NCBI RefSeq assembly: GCF_014196915.1
Contig: NZ_JACIEP010000002.1
Span: forward strand, 310,001 to 374,000
Source: Dysgonomonas hofstadii
GTDB lineage: Bacteria; Bacteroidota; Bacteroidia; Bacteroidales; Dysgonomonadaceae
Length of the DNA stretch: 64,000 nucleotides
Direction of reading: 5' to 3'
Below the pieces are notes generated by a model. The model was not told where the DNA came from. It saw nothing but the letters and a program-made list of their open reading frames with translations, and did no database searches. Shown here one piece after another: positions 10,501 through 20,023 of this stretch; position 1 is the first letter of the stretch, and every line of letters begins with the position of its first letter. Both the position numbers and the translations under genes were made by a program.

Positions 10501-10988
10501 CAAATATGAATCGTCAGATGTGGTATTCAGGTGCACATCCCAATTCGGTAGGTTGGGAACGAGAGGATTATGTAGAAGGTAAACCTTATATAGCAAAAGG
10601 AGTAAATGTTGTATCCGGTTCTTTGACAACAGATGCGAACGGAAATGTTGTGGATACGAGAGTATTCAAGGAAAATGACCGTCCGACCGATTATAAATCA
10701 TTTAGCGAGCAATACTATTACCGGATGAGTGGCGAGACAAACGCCTTTGACCTTTCGTTTCTGAAAATGCGGGAAATATCTTTAGGATACACCTTTCGGC
10801 CACAACTGCTGGAGAAGCTCAATATCGGGATGAAACAAGCATCTCTTAGTGTAGTTGCCTCCAACTTATTCATCATATCCGACTTCCCGATGTCCGACCC
10901 GGACGAAGGTTCGGGAGGGATGGATGAAAACAAACTGCAATTCCCATCGTATAGAAACATCGGTTTTAATATTAACGTCAAATTTTAA
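7560..10988 (+). CDS. SusC/RagA-family TonB-dependent receptor with STN domain
   Basis: About 1142 residues from the ATG at 7560, chosen because a signal peptide (WVVLIVAVFGFFCSLPAKT) follows; the frame opens earlier at 7503 but adds only polar residues. Order of domains: STN signalling domain (about residues 36-113), carboxypeptidase-D-like domain (SGTVLDEAGNPVTGVTVSIPG), plug (GEVVVTALGI, LSGKVAGLTV), and beta-barrel ending in NVKF. The STN domain marks a receptor that signals through FecR/ECF sigma, in agreement with the genes upstream. SusD follows after 5 bases. Ligand unknown. Confidence 0.95.
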   Translation: MNKQLKKMNVTLLNRVNRWVVLIVAVFGFFCSLPAKTLQIDVQFPDELLSIRLKKISTQANASILFDPQLVKDTRSEALSSTKNMTTGQLIAQSLKGTPFSYKKTAATSYAIIRKDDEKETDALTVPHGQGTISGTVLDEAGNPVTGVTVSIPGTTIGTVTDVNGKYSLSNIPEGTVNVQFTFMSYETQLMRGVKVIADKATSLDVVLKETMTQLGEVVVTALGIKKDVKKLGYAVQEINNDEISEIPSTNFASQLSGKVAGLTVFNTPNLLQENRIELRGRSPLIVINGVPTNSNAYDISAMDIDKVVVLKGATAAALYGSKGQNGAIQIITKSAQKGTSIELSQRSVFNMGWIVYPKVQTKYGNGEKGQYAYFDGQGNGTYDNDFIWGPALDKPDPSTSSGIWETPQWDSPIDADGNRIPTPFTSRGKNNLKNFLETGYTLSNNIAITYGTEKGSIRAGFGYDYTNGAIPNTSLKNYNASLNTTFEVTKKLKLTANIAFNRQDSPNFPRIIYGNSNILYNMLIWAGTDVDMRAMKNYWKPGRENYEQVYFNYSWINNPYFTAYEQLETYVRDKTNGIFLAEYKLNDHFEFDVRQSIETIRDSRESKFPFDYVGMREGEYGINNNDWSEFNTELFIKYNDTFGKFGLNAFVGAATNYKQSKNIYSKTHGLKVPNVYNLANTKGAIASTNNLTEYARNSVFTSVDIDYLNTYYLSLTGRVDKSSALPTQNNSYFYPSASGSVILSNLLGLPTSTFLKARGTWSVVRADLQPYEYMTAYMPAVIYGTEYSVSYPNVLGNNELKAQNTSGYELGLGGTLLKGLLNFDLTYYNYIDSDMIFDQPASIASGFISHKINGNKFRRYGFEAIVGTDINITKEVKWNSAINWSLYRNVLKEIHGGADNLNGVKVGERLDKYMTTNTMMKSPSGELIIGDNGLPVRDTELKSLGHRGPSWTASWSNKFSYKNFDLSFLFEARIGGKDQANMNRQMWYSGAHPNSVGWEREDYVEGKPYIAKGVNVVSGSLTTDANGNVVDTRVFKENDRPTDYKSFSEQYYYRMSGETNAFDLSFLKMREISLGYTFRPQLLEKLNIGMKQASLSVVASNLFIISDFPMSDPDEGSGGMDENKLQFPSYRNIGFNINVKF

Positions 10989-10993
10989 AAGCA

Positions 10994-12460
10994 ATGAAGC
11001 TAATAAATATATTCTCAGTAATTATCGTATGTTTACTATTCTCATCGTGCGAGATAGACAAATACAATCTTGATCCAAACAGGCCTATAGAGGTAGAGCC
11101 TGAATCAATCTTACCGAATGTCCTGTTTCAGTCATTTAAGAATAGATACCCTTGGCAACCGGCTTTGGCAATGCGCCAGATAACCGCAGTTTCGGATGCA
11201 CAAGACTGGCAGACATATAATTTTTCTTATGGCAGCTGGGACGAATATAATATTCTCCGTGATGTCCAGAAAATGAAAGAAACTGCTGAAAGAAACGAAT
11301 CGCAGGAAGCATATATTGCCGTATCTCATATACTTAGGGCTCACAACTTTTACTTTCTTACCTGTTTTTATGGGGATATCCCTTATTCTCAGGCTTTGAA
11401 AGGGCAGGATAACACTGTTGCGGATCGTTTTACTCCTGTATATGATTCACAGAAAGATGTAATGATAGGTATTCTGGATGAATTGGAACAAGCAAATCAG
11501 ATTCTTAAAAATGAACAGTTGATACTGAAAGGAGATATAATTTATAATGGAGACATAACGAAATGGCGTAAAGCGGCAAATTCATATAAACTCCGTATAC
11601 TAATAATGCTTAGCAATAAAAAAGACGATAGTGACATACAAGTAACGCAAAAGTTTTCGGCAATCATTTCCAACCCGTCCGAATACCCTGTGTTTACAGA
11701 TAGATCAGATGAATTGAAGTTGAACTATCTGGACGGAGATGGTACCAGATATCCATTATACGAGCATTTGGACACTCGTAACAAGCGATATATGGGAAAA
11801 ACAATTTGCGATTTGATGAAAAACTTACAAGACCCACGTTTATTCTATTATGCAATGCCTTCGAACAACGCGAAGCAGCAAGGGAAAGCGGATACAGATT
11901 TTTCAGCTTATGATGGGATTGACGCAACTCAAAAGTCGGAAGATATTAATTCGGATGCAGAATCAGGAGATTTCAGCCGTATTAATCAAATAAATTATAC
12001 GACGTTTCAGGTAGGAAAGCCATCTCTGGCTCTCTCCCACTCGGAGATAATGCTTGCTATTGCAGAAGCTATTACCAGGGGCTGGATTAGCGGCAATGCC
12101 GGGACATATTATAATGCAGCAATGAGAGCTTCTATGGAATTCTATGATATAGGTGAGTCTGATATAACTGATTATATAAACGGGGTGGCTAAATATAATC
12201 CGACAAAGGCATTGCAACAGATATATGAACAGCGTTATATCTTGTTTTATCATCAAAACGATTTTGAACCTTTATTTCATTATCACCGGACAGGCTATCC
12301 TCAAATATCTTGTGGTATGGGACAAGTAACGGCAACCGTACCCTACAAAATGTTGTATCCTCAATCGGAACAAACAGTAAATAAAAATAATTGGGATAAT
12401 GCAATAAAAGCGCAGGGATATACCTCCGACAGAATATTAAATAAACTTTGGATATACTGA
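10994..12460 (+). CDS. SusD/RagB-like surface lipoprotein (SusD-like_2 type)
   Basis: A 488-residue lipoprotein, lipobox LFSSC (Cys20). The N-terminus has the NLDPNRP segment typical of this SusD subgroup, then TPR-like helices (ILRAHNFYFLTCFYGDIPYSQALKG, KWRKAANSYKLRILIMLS). It forms the ligand-binding lid over the SusC barrel encoded directly upstream. Its TGA stop overlaps the ATG of the next gene, so translation is likely coupled. Confidence 0.93.
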   Translation: MKLINIFSVIIVCLLFSSCEIDKYNLDPNRPIEVEPESILPNVLFQSFKNRYPWQPALAMRQITAVSDAQDWQTYNFSYGSWDEYNILRDVQKMKETAERNESQEAYIAVSHILRAHNFYFLTCFYGDIPYSQALKGQDNTVADRFTPVYDSQKDVMIGILDELEQANQILKNEQLILKGDIIYNGDITKWRKAANSYKLRILIMLSNKKDDSDIQVTQKFSAIISNPSEYPVFTDRSDELKLNYLDGDGTRYPLYEHLDTRNKRYMGKTICDLMKNLQDPRLFYYAMPSNNAKQQGKADTDFSAYDGIDATQKSEDINSDAESGDFSRINQINYTTFQVGKPSLALSHSEIMLAIAEAITRGWISGNAGTYYNAAMRASMEFYDIGESDITDYINGVAKYNPTKALQQIYEQRYILFYHQNDFEPLFHYHRTGYPQISCGMGQVTATVPYKMLYPQSEQTVNKNNWDNAIKAQGYTSDRILNKLWIY

Positions 12461-13716
12461 TGAAAAAAGCGATTATAATATTATTGACTGTTTTGTTGAG
12501 CTTGTATATACAAGCTCAACAATTACATGAATCATATCCTCAATGGCAAAAAGGCGATTTTGATGCATTGATGATAAATACAGGGCGTGGTGATGCCATG
12601 CTTATTACCATGCCGGATGGCACACGAATGCTTATTGATGCCGGAGAGCTGGATCTCGAAGATCCTCGTACATGGTCGCCTAGAAATACAACAGCAAAAC
12701 CAAATGCTTCTCGTTTTGCATACCAATGGATTTCTCATTACATCCGGATATTAACACCAAAAGGAGAAAAGCCTGTATTAGATTATTCCTTGATCACACA
12801 TTTTCACGACGATCATTACGGATTAGTTTATGATGGTTCGGCTAAATCTTGCGAAGGCGGCTATTTACTCTCGGGAATAACCGGTGTTGGTGATAATATT
12901 CCTATTCGCAAGATTGTCGACAGGGGATACCCTGACTATAATCAGCCATACAATTTGGAATACCATTTGGCTAATGGGGCGAACAAGAAAGAATATCAAA
13001 CATTTATTAATTACAAAGAGTTTCTTGATTATCACAAAAAAGAATCGGGGCTTGTAATAGAAAAGTTCGATGTCGGGTCAGATACACAGTTTGTTCCTAA
13101 GTCTGGATTCTCCGGATTCAAAATACGGAATCTATATGCAAATGGATATACAGCCAACAAAGAAATAGAACCTCTTTATAGCGATACCGCTTCTTACAAA
13201 GCTTCTGAAAACAATGTCAGCTGCGCATTGCGCATCAACTATGGTAAATTCAGTATGTTTATAGGAGGTGATATAACTGGAATTGGAGGTGTTGGTGATC
13301 CACAAAGTTATAATGTAGAAAGTGCGATTGCCCCTTTAATTGGAAGAGTCGATGTTGCAGTGGCTAATCATCATGCCGGAAGAGATGTGCTGAATTCAAC
13401 ATTTATCGGGACATTGAGGCCGAGGGTATGGATGCAGTCGGTTTGGTCGAGTGACCAGCCTGCACACAAGACACTCATACGCCTGACATCAAAAGGTATA
13501 TACCCGGACGACAGGGATTTATTTGCCACTAATATACTTGATGTAAATAGGAATTTTATTGGAGATTTAGTAGAAAAGGCGTATAAATCTACCGATGGGC
13601 ATATCCTTCTGAGAGTTAAGGAAAACGGAGAGTATTATATTTATATACTGGACTCAGACCGCAATGATTTGAAATTGAAACAGAAATTTGGCCCATATTC
13701 AGGTTTTACTAAATAA
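12460..13716 (+). CDS. secreted metallo-beta-lactamase-fold hydrolase (ComEC-like)
   Basis: 418 residues from the ATG at 12460, which overlaps the SusD stop (TGATG); an upstream start at 12448 would spoil the signal peptide KKAIIILLTVLLSLYIQAQ. The HxHxDH zinc motif is HFHDDH (His114, His116, Asp118, His119); further ligands probably lie in FIGGDIT and ANHHAGRD. The fold resembles the metallo-hydrolase domain of ComEC/Rec2-like proteins. Many members cleave phosphodiester or ester bonds, but the substrate here is unknown. It is probably exported and acts on material handled by the SusC/SusD pair upstream. Confidence 0.85.
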   Translation: MKKAIIILLTVLLSLYIQAQQLHESYPQWQKGDFDALMINTGRGDAMLITMPDGTRMLIDAGELDLEDPRTWSPRNTTAKPNASRFAYQWISHYIRILTPKGEKPVLDYSLITHFHDDHYGLVYDGSAKSCEGGYLLSGITGVGDNIPIRKIVDRGYPDYNQPYNLEYHLANGANKKEYQTFINYKEFLDYHKKESGLVIEKFDVGSDTQFVPKSGFSGFKIRNLYANGYTANKEIEPLYSDTASYKASENNVSCALRINYGKFSMFIGGDITGIGGVGDPQSYNVESAIAPLIGRVDVAVANHHAGRDVLNSTFIGTLRPRVWMQSVWSSDQPAHKTLIRLTSKGIYPDDRDLFATNILDVNRNFIGDLVEKAYKSTDGHILLRVKENGEYYIYILDSDRNDLKLKQKFGPYSGFTK

Positions 13717-13823
13717 AAGGTCTATAAAATGAATATGAAATACCCGATGGTATAATCTTGATATTTCAATGTATATTTATTTATAATTTTCGATTTATTA
13801 ATACTGTCGTAACATCTAAAAAA

Positions 13824-13831
13824 TATCTTTG
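13824..13831 (+). promoter_or_regulatory. candidate -7 element (TATCTTTG)
   Basis: TATCTTTG fits the Bacteroidales TAnnTTTG element and lies about 100 bases before the phosphoesterase gene, inside a 215-base gap. No good TTTG partner lies 19-21 bases upstream, so this is only a candidate. Confidence 0.4.
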
Positions 13832-13931
13832 CTCCCGGGAAATATTACCCAATCATTATAATCATGTCTGATAAAGAATTGTTTGAAGCAATTACTATAT
13901 AAATTAGCAAAAGACAAAATAATCTGTTTTT

Positions 13932-15515
13932 ATGAAAAAACTATTACTCATTACGTTCTTACTGACAAGTTTATTTAATTTGTCGGCACAGCAACTAGCC
14001 AAAGGCTATGTATTTGAAGACATAAATAACAACGGACAAAAAGAGAAAAAGGAAAAGGGGATCGCCGATGTTGCCGTATCGAACGGAACGGATGTTGTAT
14101 TGACAGATTCCGAAGGTAAATATACTTTGCCTGTAGGTGATGATAATATCATCTTTGTAATAAAACCAACCGGATATAAAATTCCTGTAAATGAGTATAA
14201 CTTCCTCCAATTTTATTATATACATAAACCCAAAGGGTCACCCTCATCCTTTTTTTATAAAGGAGTAGAGCCGACAGGCGAATTACCAAAATCGATAGAC
14301 TTTGGCCTTATCAGATACAATGAACCGGAGGTTTATTCGTCATTCATCTTTGGGGACTCACAGGTTTACTCTGAGCAGGAAGTAGAATATTTTATCAAAG
14401 GTATTGTAAATGAGGCAAAAGAAAGAAGCGGTCTAAGCTTCGGCATTACGTTAGGTGACCTTGTAGGAGATAATCTGAATCTACATTTGTTATACAAAGA
14501 GGCTATTAAACAAATGGGATTACCTTGGTATAATGTCATTGGTAATCACGATATGAATTATGATGCCAAAGAAGATATATTTTCTGACGAGACATTCGAA
14601 TCTAATTTTGGTCCGGCAAACTATTCTTTCAATTATGGGAAAGTGCATTATATTGTACTGGATGATATACTTTATCCTAACCCTGTCACAGGCAAAGGAT
14701 ATCTTGGCGGATTGAGAGAAGATCAATTGAAATTTGTAGAAAACGATCTTAAATTTGTACAGCCGGATCAGCTCATTATAATCAGTATGCATATTCCTTT
14801 GTTTGATAGGCAAGACAAAGATGCTTTCAGGGAAACAGACAGGCAACAACTGTATTCGTTGTTAAATAGCTATCCGAATGTATTAGTATTATCCGCCCAT
14901 ACACACATTCAGTCCCATAATTTTATAGGAAAAGAAGATGGGTTGGACAGGGAGAAACCGATTCACGAATATAATGTGGGAACCTCCTGTGGTGACTGGT
15001 ATTCAGGAGTACTCAATGCTAAAGGCTTGCCGACATCTACAATGCGTGACGGGACACCCCAGGGGTATGCAATTATAAATATAAAAGGCGATAAATATAC
15101 ATTGGACTATAAAGTAGCCGGACAGCCGGACGATTACCAGATATCCATATATAACCCCAAAGTTGTACCTTATAAAGGACGATGGATCACATCGGGGATA
15201 TATGCCAATTTCTTTATGGGATCAGATAATGATAATGTAGAATACCGTGTCGATGATGGGACATGGACAAAAATGACAAAAATAGATGATTACGATCCTG
15301 CCTACTATCGTTATATGCAGGACTGGGATTATTTAGACGAAGTAAAACCTGTAAGAAGACCTTCGAATGCGCAGATATGCCGCCATTTGTGGCGTGCCAG
15401 TATACCAAGTAACCTCCCCATAGGAGAGCATCGCATAGAAGTTCGGGCAACTGATATGTTTGGACGGGTATTTACTCAAAACAGTACATATAAGATAAAG
15501 GAACTTCCTAAATAA
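13932..15515 (+). CDS. secreted calcineurin-like phosphoesterase with MetallophosN/C domains
   Basis: 527 residues with a signal peptide (LLLITFLLTSLFNLSAQ). Residues about 22-120 form an SdrD/carboxypeptidase-like N-domain (YVFEDINNNGQKE, VVLTDSEGKYTLPVG). The catalytic metallophosphatase core has FGDSQ (142-144), GDLVGD (Asp176), GNHD (204-207), His287 and AHTH (322-325). A C-terminal beta domain follows, as in the Bacteroidetes family with MetallophosN and MetallophosC modules. It should hydrolyse phosphate esters in the periplasm or at the surface. It lies 215 bases after the SusC/SusD/MBL genes with its own possible promoter, and a terminator follows. Confidence 0.92.
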   Translation: MKKLLLITFLLTSLFNLSAQQLAKGYVFEDINNNGQKEKKEKGIADVAVSNGTDVVLTDSEGKYTLPVGDDNIIFVIKPTGYKIPVNEYNFLQFYYIHKPKGSPSSFFYKGVEPTGELPKSIDFGLIRYNEPEVYSSFIFGDSQVYSEQEVEYFIKGIVNEAKERSGLSFGITLGDLVGDNLNLHLLYKEAIKQMGLPWYNVIGNHDMNYDAKEDIFSDETFESNFGPANYSFNYGKVHYIVLDDILYPNPVTGKGYLGGLREDQLKFVENDLKFVQPDQLIIISMHIPLFDRQDKDAFRETDRQQLYSLLNSYPNVLVLSAHTHIQSHNFIGKEDGLDREKPIHEYNVGTSCGDWYSGVLNAKGLPTSTMRDGTPQGYAIINIKGDKYTLDYKVAGQPDDYQISIYNPKVVPYKGRWITSGIYANFFMGSDNDNVEYRVDDGTWTKMTKIDDYDPAYYRYMQDWDYLDEVKPVRRPSNAQICRHLWRASIPSNLPIGEHRIEVRATDMFGRVFTQNSTYKIKELPK

Positions 15516-15535
15516 AAAAACACTACTTAATTCGG

Positions 15536-15567
15536 AATAAGCGGCTAGGGATTAGTCGCTTATTTTT
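15536..15567 (+). terminator. rho-independent terminator
   Basis: AATAAGCG pairs with CGCTTATT across a loop of about 13 bases that can extend the stem (CTA/TAG); TTTTT follows. It ends the phosphoesterase transcript. Confidence 0.85.
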
Positions 15568-15710
15568 ATATTGTAACCTGACTTTTAAGTGTCATATAAT
15601 ACTGCATTTAAAATATTAGCAAAATTGTAATAGTCAAGTCACCTTCTGGTAATTGTATTTATGTTGCTTTGAAATATATAGAAAAGCATATAAACAAATT
15701 AAAACTTGCT

Positions 15711-18401
15711 ATGAAACTTATCCGTTTAGTATTCATTTTACTACTTATTACTTGTTTCAATATAACACTATGTGCGCAACAGAACAGAATATCCGGAAAA
15801 ATAACCGATGATAAAGGAGAGAGCTTGGCCGGGGTCAGTGTTATAGTGAAAGGTACCAGAACCGGAATTAATAGTGATCAGGAAGGGTTGTTCACCCTTT
15901 CGGATGTAAAAAGACAGAATATCCTTGTTTTTTCGTTATTAGGCTATATTACAAAAGAGATGCAGGCCAACGAAAGTATGCAGGTGACTTTACAGGAAGA
16001 TACACAACTACTGAATGAAGTGGTTGTAACTACCCAAAAAAGGAGCCAAAGCAATATCGAAGTCCCGGCCGCGGTAAGCGCATTGTCAGGAGAAAACCTG
16101 ACGGCTTTGAACATTAGGCAATTGGATGAATTGTCGGAGTATATCCCGGGTATGCAGATGCAATTGCAGAGTCCTAACAATCCGGGTTATGTGATCCGCG
16201 GGGTAACGTCAGACGATGGTGATTCCCGGTCTCAGCCCAGGGTTTCTGTTTTTCAGGACGGTATATCTATATCCCGGTCTCGCGGGTCTGCAGTAGAGTT
16301 GTTCGACCTGGAACGGATAGAAGTAGTTAAAGGCCCTCAGGGAACACTCTTTGGGCGTGGTGCGGAGATAGGGGCATTACACATCGTGCGTCATAAACCT
16401 GTAAATACTTTGGGCGCAGAGGTCACTCTTGGATATGGATCTCATAATCAGAAGTTAGCTTCCGGATTTATAAATACTCCTATAGTAAAAGACAAATTAT
16501 TAAACCGCTTTTCATTCAACTATGAAGACAGGGATGGTTTTATCAAGAATCTTTCGGGTGGTGATCTGAATGGTAAAAATACCTGGGCAATCAGGAATTC
16601 TACGCGGTTTTTTGGTGGGGAAAATACAATTGCCGATCTTATTTTAGACTATCAACGTGACAATTACCCCGGAACTTCTTTCAAAAACGGACAATATGCC
16701 CCAGCCGGAGGAAATACAGCCCCGAATACAATGGCTGACCTGGAACAAGGTAAAAACCTTTATATAAAGAGAAATGTTGGAGGAGCCGGCTTTTTAATTG
16801 ATCATACAATTAATCCAAACTGGAAATTCTCTTCTATATCCGGATTTCGCGCATTCGACTCAGATGAATCGTTCGATGCGGATGGTACCGCAGCTCCCAT
16901 TCTTTGGGTTTCGGAAAAAGCGAAAGGGACACAGCTAAGTCAGGAGTTCCGCTTTAATTATGACAATAAGGATAATTTTTCAGGTTTTGTCGGAGCGAGT
17001 TATTTTTACGAAAACAATTCCCAGGAAGTACCGATGCGTATTAATGAGCAAAGTTTATATCCGGCCTATATTTCTCCTGTATTGAAAAAAATGCTGACCG
17101 ACCAGTTTGCGGCAACGGGATTTTTGTCTGAAGAGCAGGTTGCCGGGATTGCCGATATGTTATTCCCTTCTACTCCAGCACTAACAGATGGCAAACCGAA
17201 TTATGTAAGTAATATTCCCGACATCAGAACTACATTAGAGCAGGTATTCAGCGCTCAGATGGGTATGCCTCTGAAACTGGAGCAAATATTCGCGCAATTA
17301 CCTGTAGAGACACAGCAGCAACTGATCGGAACCATTGATTTACTCTCCAATCATCCTATAAATGCTTACCATGAAGAGACGTCTAAAAATACAGGTGTGA
17401 ATAACGCGGCAGAGTTCTTTGCCGACGGTACATATAAAATTACTTCCCGACTGGGAATTACCGGTGGTATCAGATTAAGTTACGAACATCAGAAAGGATC
17501 ATACGAATCGGTTGGTTCAGCACAGCCAAGTATATTCGGACAGTTGATGAATCAATCTCCTAATTTGTTGAACCCTGTTTCGAATGGAAAAATTTCAGCG
17601 TCAAAAGACTATTTCTCTTATGTAGGGCGTTTGGCATTAAACTATATGTTTAACCGGAACAATATTTATGCAAGTGTATCGCGGGGCAGGCGTCCGGGCG
17701 TCGTTAGCGTGTTACCTTCTGAAACAACTTATCTTCAACCTGAAATTATCTGGAGTTACGAAACCGGAATAAAAGGGAATGTGCTCAAAGGCAGGCTTAA
17801 CTATGATTTTACCATGTTTTATTATGACTGGAATCATTTCCAGACCACTTCGTTAAAGACGATCGAAGGCAGCCTCACTCCTCAATATCAGGCTAATGAT
17901 GCGGGTAAAGCTCATAGTTTCGGCATCGAAACAGGCTTGAGATACCATTTTATGTCTCAGTTGAGTGCGTTTGCAAATTTCGCGTATATTGATGGCAAAT
18001 TTAATGATGAAGATGAAGACGGAAATCCTCAGGAATATGCAGGAAATAGATTCCGGCTTACCCCCAAACAGACCTTTTCTCTAGGTGTGGATGCGAATAT
18101 CCCATTGAAAGGCGGACAAACCATATTTATACGTCCCGCATATTCTTATAAATCGAAGGTATATTTTGAGGATGACAATACAGAGTTATTAAGCCAAAAA
18201 GGTTACGGACTATTTAATTATACAGCCGGAATTGGATTTAAAATGAATAAGATGTATTGTGAAATCAGTACCTATGGTAAGAATGCTTTTGATAAGAAAT
18301 ACATTATTGATGCCGGAAACAGCGGAAATACTATAGGTATGCCAACATTTATAGGAGGTAGCCCCAGTCAATACGGGGTGCAGATTAAAGTAGGATTCTA
18401 A
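15711..18401 (+). CDS. TonB-dependent receptor with carboxypeptidase-D-like domain
   Basis: 896 residues from the ATG at 15711, which begins a good signal peptide (LIRLVFILLLITCFNITLCA); a TTG start at 15669 is possible but adds a charged leader. Domains: carboxypeptidase-D-like (ISGKITDDKGESLAGVSVIV), plug (YIPGMQMQ, GYVIRGVTS, ERIEVVKGPQGTLFGRGAE) and barrel ending in QIKVGF. The plug is of the siderophore/small-ligand receptor kind, not SusC, and there is no SusD. A small secreted protein follows after 15 bases. Ligand unknown; its place between phosphoester- and phosphonate-related genes suggests a phosphorus compound. Confidence 0.92.
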   Translation: MKLIRLVFILLLITCFNITLCAQQNRISGKITDDKGESLAGVSVIVKGTRTGINSDQEGLFTLSDVKRQNILVFSLLGYITKEMQANESMQVTLQEDTQLLNEVVVTTQKRSQSNIEVPAAVSALSGENLTALNIRQLDELSEYIPGMQMQLQSPNNPGYVIRGVTSDDGDSRSQPRVSVFQDGISISRSRGSAVELFDLERIEVVKGPQGTLFGRGAEIGALHIVRHKPVNTLGAEVTLGYGSHNQKLASGFINTPIVKDKLLNRFSFNYEDRDGFIKNLSGGDLNGKNTWAIRNSTRFFGGENTIADLILDYQRDNYPGTSFKNGQYAPAGGNTAPNTMADLEQGKNLYIKRNVGGAGFLIDHTINPNWKFSSISGFRAFDSDESFDADGTAAPILWVSEKAKGTQLSQEFRFNYDNKDNFSGFVGASYFYENNSQEVPMRINEQSLYPAYISPVLKKMLTDQFAATGFLSEEQVAGIADMLFPSTPALTDGKPNYVSNIPDIRTTLEQVFSAQMGMPLKLEQIFAQLPVETQQQLIGTIDLLSNHPINAYHEETSKNTGVNNAAEFFADGTYKITSRLGITGGIRLSYEHQKGSYESVGSAQPSIFGQLMNQSPNLLNPVSNGKISASKDYFSYVGRLALNYMFNRNNIYASVSRGRRPGVVSVLPSETTYLQPEIIWSYETGIKGNVLKGRLNYDFTMFYYDWNHFQTTSLKTIEGSLTPQYQANDAGKAHSFGIETGLRYHFMSQLSAFANFAYIDGKFNDEDEDGNPQEYAGNRFRLTPKQTFSLGVDANIPLKGGQTIFIRPAYSYKSKVYFEDDNTELLSQKGYGLFNYTAGIGFKMNKMYCEISTYGKNAFDKKYIIDAGNSGNTIGMPTFIGGSPSQYGVQIKVGF

Positions 18402-18416
18402 AATTATAATACAGCA

Positions 18417-18944
18417 ATGAAAAAAGTCTTTTTACTTATTACATTATTGGCTTCATTACTGGTAATGAACGCTCAGGTTAAAGCAGATTTGCAAGATTAT
18501 ACGGGACACTATGTCTTTCCGGAAGGTAGCCTTGCTGAGGACGCCGTTATCTCAATCGTAAATGATACGGTTCTGAATATTACAGCCTCGGTAGGAGAAT
18601 GCGATCTGAAATATGTTGAGGGAGAAACTTTTGCCTTGCCTCAATATGGTGGCAGTATAGTATTTAATCGCAATGCGGAAAATAAGATTGATGGTTTCAC
18701 TGTTTCGATACCGATGGCCGGCATAGATAGCCTGGAAGCCTGTAAAGAAGTTAAAGTTCCGGTTGAGGCTTATATCCACAGTAATAATAGAAGCAAGCAA
18801 CCGGATAATGTGGCCTTAGCTGCAATAAGTTTTATGAACATTGATATGACTCTGGAATCTGATAAAACTCAAAACTCAGGAGGAAACGGAATTATAGCAG
18901 ATTATCCGGACCTACTGGCTAAAATAGCTGAATCCGGAGATTAG
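18417..18944 (+). CDS. small secreted beta-rich protein
   Basis: 175 residues with a signal peptide (VFLLITLLASLLVMNAQ). The body (YTGHYVFPEG, VNDTVLNITAS, SIVFNRNAENKIDGFTV) recalls the lipocalin-like beta-barrel tail (DUF3471 type) found on some secreted serine hydrolases, here standing alone; this is a pattern resemblance only. It is 15 bases after the TonB receptor and before a terminator, so it is probably a periplasmic partner of that receptor. Confidence 0.8.
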   Translation: MKKVFLLITLLASLLVMNAQVKADLQDYTGHYVFPEGSLAEDAVISIVNDTVLNITASVGECDLKYVEGETFALPQYGGSIVFNRNAENKIDGFTVSIPMAGIDSLEACKEVKVPVEAYIHSNNRSKQPDNVALAAISFMNIDMTLESDKTQNSGGNGIIADYPDLLAKIAESGD

Positions 18945-19026
18945 TAAACAGAATAGAAGAATTTGTTTGGTTATAGCTACCTGTTATATTGGTTAGGTAG
19001 ATCAAATTTTGGTATTTAGCTTAGTT

Positions 19027-19050
19027 AGCCCACTTTTAGTGGGCTTTCTT
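19027..19050 (+). terminator. rho-independent terminator
   Basis: A perfect 8-bp stem, AGCCCACT/AGTGGGCT, with a TTT loop and a T-rich tail. It ends the receptor operon, which is convergent with the gene at 19148. Confidence 0.85.
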
Positions 19051-19147
19051 GTTATTATAAGTTTGCTGACAAGCAAGCTTTCTGATGATGTATAGTGTAA
19101 ATGAATTGCCTTTTTGCTAATGAAAATATTTGCAAAGAGCCATTACA

Positions 19148-20023
19148 TTATTTTATTGACAACAAAATTTTTTTCTCAGTGATTAAATCGTCTTGGTTAA
19201 ACTGAGGAAAAGGAATAGAGCACATTTTGATTACATCTGATGAACCTGATACATAATCATAATATACTTTAAGATGATTATCAATCTCATCCTTCTCTAT
19301 TATTCTCCCTGTCAGACTTTCTATATCGATCGGGGATTCATTTTTCACAAAAAGGATTCGACGAGCTATCGGATTTCTATTATAATCTAATGTCATATAC
19401 ATTCCCCTCAGGAATTTAACATTTTCATAAAACGGCAATTGAAGATAAATAGTTACCAATGCCAGTTGAGACTCATCTGATTCATTGAGCATGATATACA
19501 TACTATACCCATGTATTACGATGGCAATTCCCGAATTTAATGAATTGTATGCATTTTTCCTGACAACATTTATTTGCCCCATTTCGCCATTTTCTAAAAT
19601 AAAAGGTTCTTTCTTCAGGGCATCCCGGGCCGATGACAGGCTGTAACTATCATAAGATCCTAAATAACTTAGTGCTATATCATCAGATTTTTTTGAGAAT
19701 TTATCAAGAGAATTGATAAATGTGCCTTTGCCTGGAGTGCTGATATGAGGGATGAAAGATGATAGCCGGGTGTGTATGTCTGTAATGGATGCCAATAGCC
19801 TTTTCTTTGACACATTGTTTACCTGGGATATGGCATAATCTAACGCTTCATTTTTTCCTAATTTCTCAAGATTATTCAGGTATGCGGGCAGAACAGTAGA
19901 ATATATCGCCGAAACAACACTGGAAGGCATATCAATATGATTGGCGATATCCTTCATCTTTATGCCTTTCTGCCGCAAATCATTTATCTGTTTATATACT
20001 TCTTTTAGCAAATCAAAAAACAT
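19148..20023 (-). CDS. HTH protein divergent from the phosphonate locus, putative regulator
   Basis: A 291-residue cytoplasmic protein of no family I recognise. The N-terminal 50 residues hold a probable HTH (LRQKGIKMKDIANHIDMPSS). The rest is a mixed alpha/beta region without membrane helices (SGIAIVIHGYSMYIMLNE, LALVTIYLQLPFYENVKFLRG) that could be a ligand-sensing domain. It is transcribed away from the SusC gene of the AEP locus across a 204-base gap, the usual place for a local regulator. No other regulator is seen in that locus. The regulatory role is inferred from the HTH and position only. Confidence 0.75.
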   Translation of the reverse strand: MFFDLLKEVYKQINDLRQKGIKMKDIANHIDMPSSVVSAIYSTVLPAYLNNLEKLGKNEALDYAISQVNNVSKKRLLASITDIHTRLSSFIPHISTPGKGTFINSLDKFSKKSDDIALSYLGSYDSYSLSSARDALKKEPFILENGEMGQINVVRKNAYNSLNSGIAIVIHGYSMYIMLNESDESQLALVTIYLQLPFYENVKFLRGMYMTLDYNRNPIARRILFVKNESPIDIESLTGRIIEKDEIDNHLKVYYDYVSGSSDVIKMCSIPFPQFNQDDLITEKKILLSIK

